DNA of 43,782 nucleotides, taken from positions 1-43,782 of the forward strand of contig JAMONO010000049.1 of the NCBI GenBank assembly GCA_027065715.1. The letters are read 5' to 3'. The notes under the pieces are model-generated. The model searched no databases, was not told the origin of the DNA, and worked only from the letters and a program-made list of their open reading frames with translations. This document shows positions 17,024 to 25,010 of the stretch, piece after piece. Source of the DNA: Flavobacteriales bacterium. Lineage in GTDB: Bacteria > Bacteroidota > Bacteroidia > Flavobacteriales > Flavobacteriaceae. A program made the position numbers and the translations under genes. The stretch's first letter is position 1; the number at the start of each line of letters is the position of its first letter.

Positions 17024-18052
17024 ATGAAAAATTTATCAATCACCCGAAAAATAATTTTGGTTTTCAACGACTTGTTTGCCCTATTGCTTTTATTGGCATT
17101 TATAAGTCCTTATATGCCGCAGGGGGTATTGTCTGTTTTGTCGTTAAGTGCTTTGATATTTCCTTTTTTAGTGCTTATTAATGTTTTTTTTGTGATATAT
17201 TGGTTGGTGCAATTCAAAAAATACTTTTTTATTTCGCTATTGGTTTTATTGATAAACTTCAACAATATTCAAGCTGTTTATCAGTGGGAAGGCAAACACC
17301 CTATTGAGCCCAAAGGTTTTTTGATAATGAGTTATAATGTGCGATTGTTTAACGCTTATAACTGGATAAAAAAACAGGCGGTTGATGTTGATATTTCCAA
17401 TTATTTAAAAGATCAAAATCCACATATATTGTTGTTGCAAGAATACAGGAATGACCCTAAAACCGACTTTACGCAATACCAATACCGTCATATAGTTTTA
17501 AAAGGCAAAAAACACAAAGCGGGTTTGGCTATTTTTTCCAAGTTTAAAATTATAAATTCGGGAAATTTGGATTTTGCCGATACTTATAACAATGCCATTT
17601 GGGCTGATATTGTGGTTCAAAACGATACTTTAAGGGTTTATAACTTGCACTTGCAATCGTATAAAATTGTCAATCCTGATACTTGGGTTGAGCAAGATAA
17701 AGCTCTGATAACCGGCAAGTTGCAAAAAGTTTTTGACAAGCAACGGGAGCAAGCCGATAGGGTGCAACAACATATTGCCGACAGTCCGTATCCGGTAGTG
17801 GTGGGAGGTGATTTTAACAATACGGCTTTTTCGGCGCCTTATCGTATATTGAAGAAAAACAAAAACGATGCTTTTGTTGAGGCAGGTGAGGGTTTCGGAA
17901 TTACTTGGCGTTATAAATTGTTGCCTCTTCGAATTGATTTTATTTTGTCGGATAAAAATCGTTTGGAAGTTTTGGCTTTCGAAACCCTCAATCATATCAA
18001 ATTTTCCGATCATTTTCCTATCAAAGTCCGGTTAAGGTTTAAAGAATTTTGA
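17024..18052 (+). CDS. Membrane-anchored endonuclease/exonuclease/phosphatase-family protein
   Basis: A 342-residue protein with about three transmembrane segments in the first 100 residues (LLLLLAFISPYM, VLSLSALIFPFLVLINVFFVIYW, YFFISLLVLLINF) and an EEP domain after that. EEP landmarks are MSYNVRLFNAYNW, LLLQEYRN with the metal-binding Glu, VVVGGDFNNTAF with the catalytic Asp-Asn pair, and RIDFILS ... IKFSDHFPI with the terminal Asp-His. All catalytic residues appear present, so it should be an active Mg-dependent phosphoesterase facing one side of the membrane; nucleic acid, phospholipid or sugar-phosphate substrates are all possible. It is divergent from kdsA with only 39 bases between starts. 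Confidence 0.87.
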   Translation: MKNLSITRKIILVFNDLFALLLLLAFISPYMPQGVLSVLSLSALIFPFLVLINVFFVIYWLVQFKKYFFISLLVLLINFNNIQAVYQWEGKHPIEPKGFLIMSYNVRLFNAYNWIKKQAVDVDISNYLKDQNPHILLLQEYRNDPKTDFTQYQYRHIVLKGKKHKAGLAIFSKFKIINSGNLDFADTYNNAIWADIVVQNDTLRVYNLHLQSYKIVNPDTWVEQDKALITGKLQKVFDKQREQADRVQQHIADSPYPVVVGGDFNNTAFSAPYRILKKNKNDAFVEAGEGFGITWRYKLLPLRIDFILSDKNRLEVLAFETLNHIKFSDHFPIKVRLRFKEF

Positions 18053-18146
18053 CCGGCAAAGGCTTGCTTTATGAGTTTTTTGTGATACATTCATTCGGTA
18101 TTGCCAAAATAATTTTTTTTGTGTTATTTTCAGATGTTGTGATTGA

Positions 18147-18905
18147 TTATTTTTTTTTGGCAAAAGCCTGCATGCGTTTTTGCCATTCGGCTGTTTGCGA
18201 CAAAAAGGCAAAATTGTCGGCGGCATAGAGTTTGGCGGCTTCTATTTCGCGTGCGGTATTGTAATTGACTGTTTTTTTTGTATAAAACAGTGCCAGTTGA
18301 GGTGCTTCCATTATTTGCTTGGCTTTATCGACTGCTGTTTCCAACAATTTGTCGGGTGGAGCAACATAATTTACCAATCCGATTTTAAGTGCTTCTTCGG
18401 CTTGCAACATACGACCGGTCAGTAACAAATCTTTGGTGCGACCGTCTCCGATTAAGGCTTTGAGATACAATGTGCAGGTAGCGGGCAAAATAGCACCGAG
18501 TTTGACAGCCGGGTAACCTATTTTTGCCGTTTCGGACATGATGCGAATATCGGTAGCCGTGGCGTAGCCCATACCACCTCCCAAAGCAATACCGTTGATA
18601 ATGGCTATGGTGGGTTTTGAAAAATGATAAATTAACTCCGAAGTGCCTTCCAATAGCAGGGCAAAATTGCGGGCTTGTTCCACATTTTTTAAATCGAGGA
18701 GTGCTTTTAAATCCACTCCCGACGAAAAAGCTTTGCCGGTTCCGGAGATTATAAGCACTTTTAGAGCTTTATTTTGGTTTTCTTGTTTTAAAAGTTTTGA
18801 TAATTCTTGTAATAATTCCGTGTTAAAAGCATTGTATTTTTCGGGACGATTAAAGTGTAAAAAACCGATGCCGTTTTTTTCTATTCGATAAGTTATATGT
18901 CTCAT
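18147..18905 (-). CDS. Crotonase-fold (enoyl-CoA hydratase/isomerase family) protein lacking both catalytic Glu
   Basis: A 252-residue cytoplasmic protein with the crotonase layout: FNRPEKYNAFN, the oxyanion-hole segment KAFSSGVDLKAL (residues 58-69) and INGIALGGGMGYATATDIRI (104-122). By alignment from memory to rat enoyl-CoA hydratase, the first catalytic Glu (GGGCEL) corresponds to Gly113 and the second (QPEILLG) to Ala133 in YPAVKLG, so neither acid/base residue is present. CoA-thioester binding and the oxyanion hole look intact, but plain hydration is unlikely; isomerase, thioesterase, lyase or non-catalytic roles are open. It is monocistronic-looking and is not next to other beta-oxidation genes. 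Confidence 0.85.
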   Translation of the reverse strand: MRHITYRIEKNGIGFLHFNRPEKYNAFNTELLQELSKLLKQENQNKALKVLIISGTGKAFSSGVDLKALLDLKNVEQARNFALLLEGTSELIYHFSKPTIAIINGIALGGGMGYATATDIRIMSETAKIGYPAVKLGAILPATCTLYLKALIGDGRTKDLLLTGRMLQAEEALKIGLVNYVAPPDKLLETAVDKAKQIMEAPQLALFYTKKTVNYNTAREIEAAKLYAADNFAFLSQTAEWQKRMQAFAKKK

Positions 18906-19039
18906 TTTTAATGTATTAAATTGTTTAAAAACAGCAGATTGATATAATTTTGTGAAAAATGTGCATAAGACATCGACTGTTTTCGATTTTTATTTGGTGC
19001 AAAATTACATTATTTCGTTTCAATACGGGTAAGTTTTTA

Positions 19040-22000
19040 TTAAAAAATCATTTTTAATTGTATGCCGCCGGTATGAATGGCTTGATGATTTTCCGATATT
19101 CTAAAACCATATTGCAAATTTAGTAACAGATAAGACTTTATTTCTTGTTGTAACAGGCTGTTCAAAACTATATTTTTTCCGGTTTGTAAGCCTTCGAGCA
19201 TCTGATAGGCAACCGGCGAAAAATTATTTCCGGTCAGTTGATTTTGAACAAATTGCAATTCGATATCAAAGCGGTTTTGTTTGTTGGTATGAAAGTAATG
19301 TAAACCGGTTTTATAACGTTGAAGTTTTTCATTGCCCCAAAGGTTTTTTTGATAATCGTAGCGGGCAAATAGATTAAAAGATGACCGGTTTAATTTGTGC
19401 CAACTCAAATTTTGTTCTATACTTTTTGATTGTAAACGAAAATTTTTTGAACTGTAATTTTCCGACCGGTTTTCTGTATTTTTTTGTTCAAATTTTTGTT
19501 TCCAAACAAGCTGTTTGTTAAAACTGTGAGCGGATTGAAAAGTATATTTTTCGGACAAGCGAGTTTGCAGTCCAACATATAACAATTGTTTTTGCTCGAT
19601 GAATTGATAGGTAACATGCAAATGATATTTTTTTCGGGATCGGTTTAGAAACCAGTCTTGTTGCCAGAGTTGTTGTTTTGATAAAGTAACGGCGGGATTT
19701 AAAAAGTGTTGAAAATCAAACTGTTCTATCGGTGTATCGTATTTTAATTGAAAACGAAATATACCGAAAATTCTTTTAAAAAAAGATTTTTTTTGCCAAG
19801 TGCCGGGGTTAAAACTAATTTCGCTGTTAAAAAGGTTGTTGCGAGTAGCTATATAGTTTTTTGAGGGCAAAATTACTCTGATGTAACGAGCTTGGTCGCT
19901 GTAAACCGCTACTTCAAATTCGTTTATTTCTTTTATTCCGTTTTGGTTGTAGTCGTTCCACGTATAAACTCCTTGTCCGGGAGGTGTTTCAACAAAAATA
20001 ACTTCATCGCGTAAGGTATTTCCGTTGTAACTGCCCAAGTGTATGTCGGTTGCAAAAAGTTTGTCAATAAAAGTTTGTTTCCAACGCAATTGTATATTGA
20101 AATAATTATGTAAACTGTCTTTTGCGATATATCGGGTATGACGCCATTGGGAAAAAAAGTTTAATTTGCCTGTCGTATAATTTTTTATTAATTTGAAACC
20201 GGTTATGTCGGATATTTGCATCTTTTGCCAAAGTTGTTTAATTATGCTGTCGTTTGTTTCGTGTCGCCACAAAATTTCATATCCGGTTCGACTGCTGTCT
20301 TTTTTCAAATATTTGAATTCGATATATTGTTGTTTGTAATTTAAACTGTCAAGAATATTTGCTCGGTTTAGATTTCTTTTGTCATAAAAAAAACCACCGG
20401 TAATTTGATGTTTGTCAAAGTTATAGGTTAATTGTTGTTGCCATTTTATTGCTTCCAAATTTTCACCTGTCAAGCGTTTTAGCCATGTCAATCGGGTTTT
20501 GGTATGCCATTTTTTCCAATAAAGTTCGGAATGAGTATAAAATTGTCCCGATTGCAAACTGTCGCGTAATTGGTAATAACGGTAACCGCTTTGCCAGTTG
20601 TTGCGATTAGTATTGTAATGAACACTCATGTCAAGAAAATGTTGTTTACCAAAAATACTGTCTGTTTGCCAGTCTCTGTTAAATTCGGGAGAACGGTATG
20701 GGTCCAAGGGAGCAAAATCGGGGTGAATGAAATCGTAGTTTAAAATTGTTTTGAGATTTTTGTCATGTTTATGCCAAATATTTTGTATCCAAGAGGTGTG
20801 AATGGCACCACCTGTATTATCATTATCATTGATATTTGAAAAAGTATTTTGGTCGTAGTTATTGACAATTCCGTCCAATATGATTTGGGTTTTGTTTGAA
20901 GGTCGGTAATTTAGTCCGAAACCGAGATAAGCTTTTTGTTGCGGCGGAGTTAAACGAAGGTAGGGGGTATAATCGCCTTGCAGAGAGCCGGCATACTCAT
21001 ATATTTTGCCGATAGCCGTTACTTTTTTTATTTTGTAATCACCTTTGTTTTTGCCTGCATAGGTAAATTTTACTTCATATAAATCGGGGACATCGGCGTC
21101 TGTATATTCAAAATAAAAATTGTTGCCGTCGGATATTTTTCGATACAAAATTTTGTTTTGGTTAAAAGCGGACGGCATGGCTGCCAGTGTCCACATATTT
21201 TGGGGCTTGTCACCGGCGTTGCGTAGTTTTTCGACTTGATTTTTGGTCAAATCGTATAACAAAGTTTGATTTTTGATGTCGCCTTCAAAGAAGTTTATGA
21301 CCGACCAAGTGAGTTTGTTACTTTGGTGCCTGTATTTGTTATAGCTCAGATATCGGACATATTGTTGATTTGAATAATTAAATTCTACCGTGATACGATG
21401 GTTGGCAATAATAGGAAAAGTAGGGTTGAAACGGAGTTCGGCGGTTTCGTAATTGATAGTATAGTCAGCACTTTCACCTCGTTGGAGTAGCTTTCCGTTT
21501 ACATAGACTTTTTCGCTTTGCGGAATAATGAAAATATAAGTTTCGTCGTGATTGCCTTTGAGCAGATAAGGACCTTGATTACCGTCAATGCCGTTAAATC
21601 GATTAAGCGCAAACCTACCTTCGACATAGGCACCTGATATTTGCAATTGATTGCTGTCTTTTCCGAATTGCAATGACAAACCTTGTGTTTTGCGGTTAAA
21701 CTTTAAAAAATAATTGTTTTGTTCGTTCCAAATTAAGTCTCCTCCCGTTGCTTCCCATGCCGGTGCGGACAGTTGCATGTAAATTCGGTTAAATTCTTTA
21801 TAAGATTTGGAAATACCGGCATAAGCTTGTGGCAGGTTGTCGTCGGACAATACGGCTTTTATTTTGATTTTTTCCGATAGTTTTCCTTCTATTTTTAAGT
21901 CCAATCCCGAAATCATGACCAAACTTTGTCGGTTGCCGGCATTAAATCCGCGGGTAATACTACCTTTGGTTTCAAGTCCGTCAAATGGTTTTCTTTCGGG

Positions 22001-22372
22001 AGGTGAGCCGGTTGGCGGTAATATCAAACTTTTGATACTGTCTTTTTGAATTTTGACCGGTTGGTATCTTTGGTAAGTTTTGCGCAAATATTCGGGAAAT
22101 ACCCGATATTTTATTGCCAAAGTTTTGTTTTTGAGGTTTTGAAAATTTTTTAGATATAAACGCGCATTAACAAAATCGATGCGGTAAGTTGTTTCGGGTA
22201 GTTTTCGGTTGTTAATAAAAATAGCAAAGTCAAAAGGTTGAATACTAAATGTGTCAATTTGTATTTCGGGTTGAAATACGATGATTTTTTTAAATCGTAG
22301 GTTTTCGGACACATTTTGACCATGTGTCCACAGACTGACAAAAAGCAATAAAACAAAAGTAGGTTGCTTCAA
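19040..22372 (-). CDS. Large putative outer-membrane beta-barrel protein of unknown function
   Basis: An 1110-residue exported protein with signal peptide MKQPTFVLLLFVSLWTHG. The N-terminal part has a beta-sandwich-like region (to about 130), then ETKGSITRGFNAGNRQSLVMISGLDLKIEGKLSEKIKIKAVLSDDNLP, which is the start of alternating amphipathic strands that continue to the end and close with LLNLQYGFRISENHQAIHTGGIQLKMIF, with a terminal Phe as in outer-membrane barrels. The high Tyr/Trp/Asn/Gln content and many short turns fit a large barrel. A central segment (DYNQNGIKEINEFEVAVYSD) is a Ca-binding-like loop. I recognise the pattern as a widespread uncharacterised Bacteroidota family with some resemblance in its strands to T9SS barrels, but cannot name a role. 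It sits alone between a crotonase-like gene and the oxidoreductase genes. Confidence 0.75.
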   Translation of the reverse strand: MKQPTFVLLLFVSLWTHGQNVSENLRFKKIIVFQPEIQIDTFSIQPFDFAIFINNRKLPETTYRIDFVNARLYLKNFQNLKNKTLAIKYRVFPEYLRKTYQRYQPVKIQKDSIKSLILPPTGSPPERKPFDGLETKGSITRGFNAGNRQSLVMISGLDLKIEGKLSEKIKIKAVLSDDNLPQAYAGISKSYKEFNRIYMQLSAPAWEATGGDLIWNEQNNYFLKFNRKTQGLSLQFGKDSNQLQISGAYVEGRFALNRFNGIDGNQGPYLLKGNHDETYIFIIPQSEKVYVNGKLLQRGESADYTINYETAELRFNPTFPIIANHRITVEFNYSNQQYVRYLSYNKYRHQSNKLTWSVINFFEGDIKNQTLLYDLTKNQVEKLRNAGDKPQNMWTLAAMPSAFNQNKILYRKISDGNNFYFEYTDADVPDLYEVKFTYAGKNKGDYKIKKVTAIGKIYEYAGSLQGDYTPYLRLTPPQQKAYLGFGLNYRPSNKTQIILDGIVNNYDQNTFSNINDNDNTGGAIHTSWIQNIWHKHDKNLKTILNYDFIHPDFAPLDPYRSPEFNRDWQTDSIFGKQHFLDMSVHYNTNRNNWQSGYRYYQLRDSLQSGQFYTHSELYWKKWHTKTRLTWLKRLTGENLEAIKWQQQLTYNFDKHQITGGFFYDKRNLNRANILDSLNYKQQYIEFKYLKKDSSRTGYEILWRHETNDSIIKQLWQKMQISDITGFKLIKNYTTGKLNFFSQWRHTRYIAKDSLHNYFNIQLRWKQTFIDKLFATDIHLGSYNGNTLRDEVIFVETPPGQGVYTWNDYNQNGIKEINEFEVAVYSDQARYIRVILPSKNYIATRNNLFNSEISFNPGTWQKKSFFKRIFGIFRFQLKYDTPIEQFDFQHFLNPAVTLSKQQLWQQDWFLNRSRKKYHLHVTYQFIEQKQLLYVGLQTRLSEKYTFQSAHSFNKQLVWKQKFEQKNTENRSENYSSKNFRLQSKSIEQNLSWHKLNRSSFNLFARYDYQKNLWGNEKLQRYKTGLHYFHTNKQNRFDIELQFVQNQLTGNNFSPVAYQMLEGLQTGKNIVLNSLLQQEIKSYLLLNLQYGFRISENHQAIHTGGIQLKMIF

Positions 22373-22450
22373 GGTTTTTTTATGAATTTAAACGCAGTTG
22401 CTAAATTAATATTTTATGATTTGTCTGTAAAACGGGTTTAAAAAAAAGTA

Positions 22451-22495
22451 ACACTTGTCAGAGCGAGATTGAACATATCGGGCTTTGACAAGTGT
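22451..22495 (-). terminator. Terminator after the ferredoxin oxidoreductase operon
   Basis: ACACTTGTCA and TGACAAGTGT pair perfectly with a 25-base loop; on the minus strand the stem runs into ACTTTTTTTT. It lies 27 bases past the beta-gamma stop. Confidence 0.7.
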
Positions 22496-22521
22496 CAAGT
22501 GTGTTTTTGAGTTGATATGTA

Positions 22522-23781
22522 TTAGTATTGGCTTGCTTTTTCGATAACTTCAACAAAGATGTCTTTTAAACGATGTGTTCCTACGGCTTCTTTGAGTGCT
22601 TCCAAAGGCAAAATATTTTCTTTGTTTAAGACGTAGGTTGTGGCAGCCAAAGCGGTGCTTTTGCGATTTGCCATTTTGCCGAAAGCTACCGGAATAATAT
22701 TGGAGTATTTTTCTTTCAATTCGTCCGTTACCAATTTTTCTTCAATATATATTTTGCTGTCTTTGTTGAGTTTGTTTTTTACTTTGATCAAACCATCTTG
22801 GGTAACGATTATAAAGTAATCGGGTTTTTCAAGTCCGGTATAATTGATGGGATTATGGTCAAAGATGACTTCTGCCACCGAAAACCCGGTTCCAACGGTA
22901 ATAGGGTATTCGCCTTTCATGGTTGCTTGCAGTCCGGCATACATACCTGCCATAGCCAAAAAACGGGCTACCGATTGGGCGCCGCCTCCGGCACTTCCGG
23001 CTATTAAAATTCCTTTTCGATTGGTTAGATTAGCTTTATATTTGGGAGTTATACGCGGGGTTTTGTCTAGCAGTGAGGTAGTTAGTTGGTCTTTTATTCG
23101 GGTAGCAGGGCGTTGGTGTTCCAAAATATTTTCTTCTTCAACTACTTCAATGAGTTCATTCATACGCTTCATTCCGTAAGAAGGACACAAGCTAGCCGCT
23201 TCGACCAGCGAAAACCCTTTGGTTTTGATAGCTTTTTTCAGGGTATCTTTTATTTTGTTGGGGGCATTAACCCGCACGGCAAAGCGGGCTCCGGAAGCAT
23301 GAGCCAGTTGCACCAAATCAAATGGCGGAATATCTTTTTCGAAATCGATGATTTCTTTAAATTTTTGTGTAGAAAGTCCGCTTATTTGTCCGCCGGTCAT
23401 ACCGTAAAGCAAGTTGTTTAGAACGATTAATGTCATATCGACATTGCGACGGGCAGCTTCCAAAATATGTTGTAAGCCTATGGTGGCACCTCCGTCTCCT
23501 ATAAAGGCTATTACTTTTTTGTTTTGTTTTTGAGCTACTCCCATAGCAACACCCAATCCCAGAGCGGGCGAGCGTCCGTGTAAACCGTGAATGGTATGGG
23601 TGGCAAACAACGGGTCGATTAAGCCGCTGCAACCGATATCACTGACAACAATAATATCGTGTGCCGTGTAGTTGAGTTCTTGCAGGGCTTTGTTGAGGGC
23701 ATTGATTGAAATACCGTGACCGCAGCCCGGGCAAAACGGAAATTTTTTATCGGTGAGAAAAGTATTCGGATTTTTTGTCAT
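22522..23781 (-). CDS. 2-oxoacid:ferredoxin oxidoreductase, fused beta and gamma subunits
   Basis: A 419-residue fusion. Residues 1 to about 245 are the TPP-binding beta subunit: FCPGCGHG (Cys17 and Cys20), SDIGCSG (Cys51) and SLCPSYG (Cys199) supply four cysteines for a [4Fe-4S] cluster, and IGDGGA ... LNNLLYGMTGGQ is the TPP/Mg motif. Residues about 255-419 are the gamma domain, starting GILIAGSAGGGAQSVARFLAMAG and containing KPDYFIIVTQDGLIK. With the alpha subunit 19 bases upstream it forms an oxidative decarboxylase for 2-oxoglutarate or another 2-oxoacid, giving acyl-CoA and reduced ferredoxin. No delta (2x[4Fe-4S] ferredoxin) subunit is present nearby. Fusion of gamma to beta, rather than to alpha, is an unusual arrangement to my knowledge of flavobacteria. 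The substrate cannot be read with confidence. Confidence 0.9.
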   Translation of the reverse strand: MTKNPNTFLTDKKFPFCPGCGHGISINALNKALQELNYTAHDIIVVSDIGCSGLIDPLFATHTIHGLHGRSPALGLGVAMGVAQKQNKKVIAFIGDGGATIGLQHILEAARRNVDMTLIVLNNLLYGMTGGQISGLSTQKFKEIIDFEKDIPPFDLVQLAHASGARFAVRVNAPNKIKDTLKKAIKTKGFSLVEAASLCPSYGMKRMNELIEVVEEENILEHQRPATRIKDQLTTSLLDKTPRITPKYKANLTNRKGILIAGSAGGGAQSVARFLAMAGMYAGLQATMKGEYPITVGTGFSVAEVIFDHNPINYTGLEKPDYFIIVTQDGLIKVKNKLNKDSKIYIEEKLVTDELKEKYSNIIPVAFGKMANRKSTALAATTYVLNKENILPLEALKEAVGTHRLKDIFVEVIEKASQY

Positions 23782-23800
23782 TGTCTTTTTTTTTAAAGAA

Positions 23801-24922
23801 TTATGCTTGTATTACACCGCTTACAATTTCGTCGGGTGTAATCATATTACCCATTTTATTAATTTGTTTGACGTGTGGAAGCGGTCGGGCTCCATACATG
23901 ATTTCTTTGAGTTGTCCGGTTAAATTTTCTTCGGCTATGATGATTTTTTTGTAGCTATCCAGTATTTTATAAATTTCGGGAGATACCGGTAGTAGCGATT
24001 TTAAAATCAACAAATCGATTTTTTCGCCTCGATTTCTCAGTTGAGTTATGGCATCACGGGCGGCATCGGCTGTTATTCCCCAAGTCATTAGTATTTTTTG
24101 ACTGCCTTCTTGTTTGTCGAGTTCATAGAGGCTTATTTCGTCAATACGTTTTATAAATTTATCGTGAAGTCTTCGGGTATTTGCCAGTGCTTCGGGGTCG
24201 TTTTTGCGAATATTGGCGGCTTCGTCGTGTGTTGAGGCGGTTATTCTGACTAAATGTTGGTCGTTACCCAAAGGAATAAATGGCGGCACCAAATTTTTGC
24301 CGGCTTTATAAGGAAGATATTCACCTTCAATTTGAGGTTGTTCTCTTTTGACTTTATTAATGGGTTTGAGTTTGTTTAAGTCAAAAGATTTTTGATACAT
24401 TACCATTTCTTTTGATGTTAAAAGAAAAACGGGAGTTCTAAAATTTACAGCTGTTTCGACGGCTTTTGCCGATAGTTCCCAAGCATCTTCAAAGTTTGAA
24501 GGAGAAAATACGGGGACGGGATAACCGCCCGAAATAATGCCGTTGAGAATAGCCAAATCACCTTGTGCTCCGGTAGTTGCCGAGCCCGTGCTGGGTCCTA
24601 AACGTTGGGTAATGATGATAATCACAGGTAATTCCATGGCATAAGCCATGTTGATGCTTTCTACCATTAATGCTATACCGGGGAAGGCACTTGATGTGGC
24701 AGGAAGTCGTCCGGCAGCTGACAGTCCGGCCATCCATTGAAAAGTGGTAATTTCGTCAGGTGCGGCATAAAACTGCGGAAAACGTTCTTTGCCGTATTTA
24801 TACATCCAGTTTGAAGGTGTGATGGGATAGGCGACAAATGTGTCGGCACCGGCTTGAACCAAAGCTTCAATCATGAGTTTGGAGCCGTCTATAAGTGTAG
24901 TTTGTGGCGTTTTTGTTTCCAA
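23801..24922 (-). CDS. 2-oxoacid:ferredoxin oxidoreductase alpha subunit
   Basis: A 373-residue alpha subunit (pyrimidine-binding half of the TPP enzyme plus the C-terminal transketolase-like domain). Markers are VAYPITPSNWMYKY near residue 34, GLSAAGRLPATSSAFPGIALMVESINMAYAMELPVIIII, and RLGPSTGSATTGAQGDL with the conserved Gly-Ser loop that binds substrate and CoA. The C-terminal half (KILMTWGITADAARDAI ... LLPVSPEIYKIL) matches the swinging domain. It is the first gene of a two-gene operon; the beta-gamma fusion follows after 19 bases. It resembles KorA rather than pyruvate PorA, but 2-oxoglutarate specificity is only inferred. There is a -7 box (TACATTTG on the minus strand) in front. Confidence 0.9.
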   Translation of the reverse strand: METKTPQTTLIDGSKLMIEALVQAGADTFVAYPITPSNWMYKYGKERFPQFYAAPDEITTFQWMAGLSAAGRLPATSSAFPGIALMVESINMAYAMELPVIIIITQRLGPSTGSATTGAQGDLAILNGIISGGYPVPVFSPSNFEDAWELSAKAVETAVNFRTPVFLLTSKEMVMYQKSFDLNKLKPINKVKREQPQIEGEYLPYKAGKNLVPPFIPLGNDQHLVRITASTHDEAANIRKNDPEALANTRRLHDKFIKRIDEISLYELDKQEGSQKILMTWGITADAARDAITQLRNRGEKIDLLILKSLLPVSPEIYKILDSYKKIIIAEENLTGQLKEIMYGARPLPHVKQINKMGNMITPDEIVSGVIQA

Positions 24923-24941
24923 TTTTGTAAAATTTTTTAGA

Positions 24942-24949
24942 CAAATGTA
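24942..24949 (-). promoter_or_regulatory. -7 box for the oxidoreductase operon
   Basis: TACATTTG on the minus strand is an exact TAnnTTTG, 20 bases ahead of the alpha-subunit ATG. The nearest upstream TTG is 25 bases away, slightly beyond the usual spacing. Confidence 0.4.
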
Positions 24950-25010
24950 TATATTTATCGGTTAAAATAAAGTGCAAATGTCAGTTTTTTTCTTATACAA
25001 AAAATAATTG

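Noticed and set aside
18921-18952. Plus-strand TTG-N21-TAATTTTG match
   Set aside because: No plus-strand gene follows for several kb; a chance match in an AT-rich gap seems likeliest, though an antisense transcript cannot be excluded.
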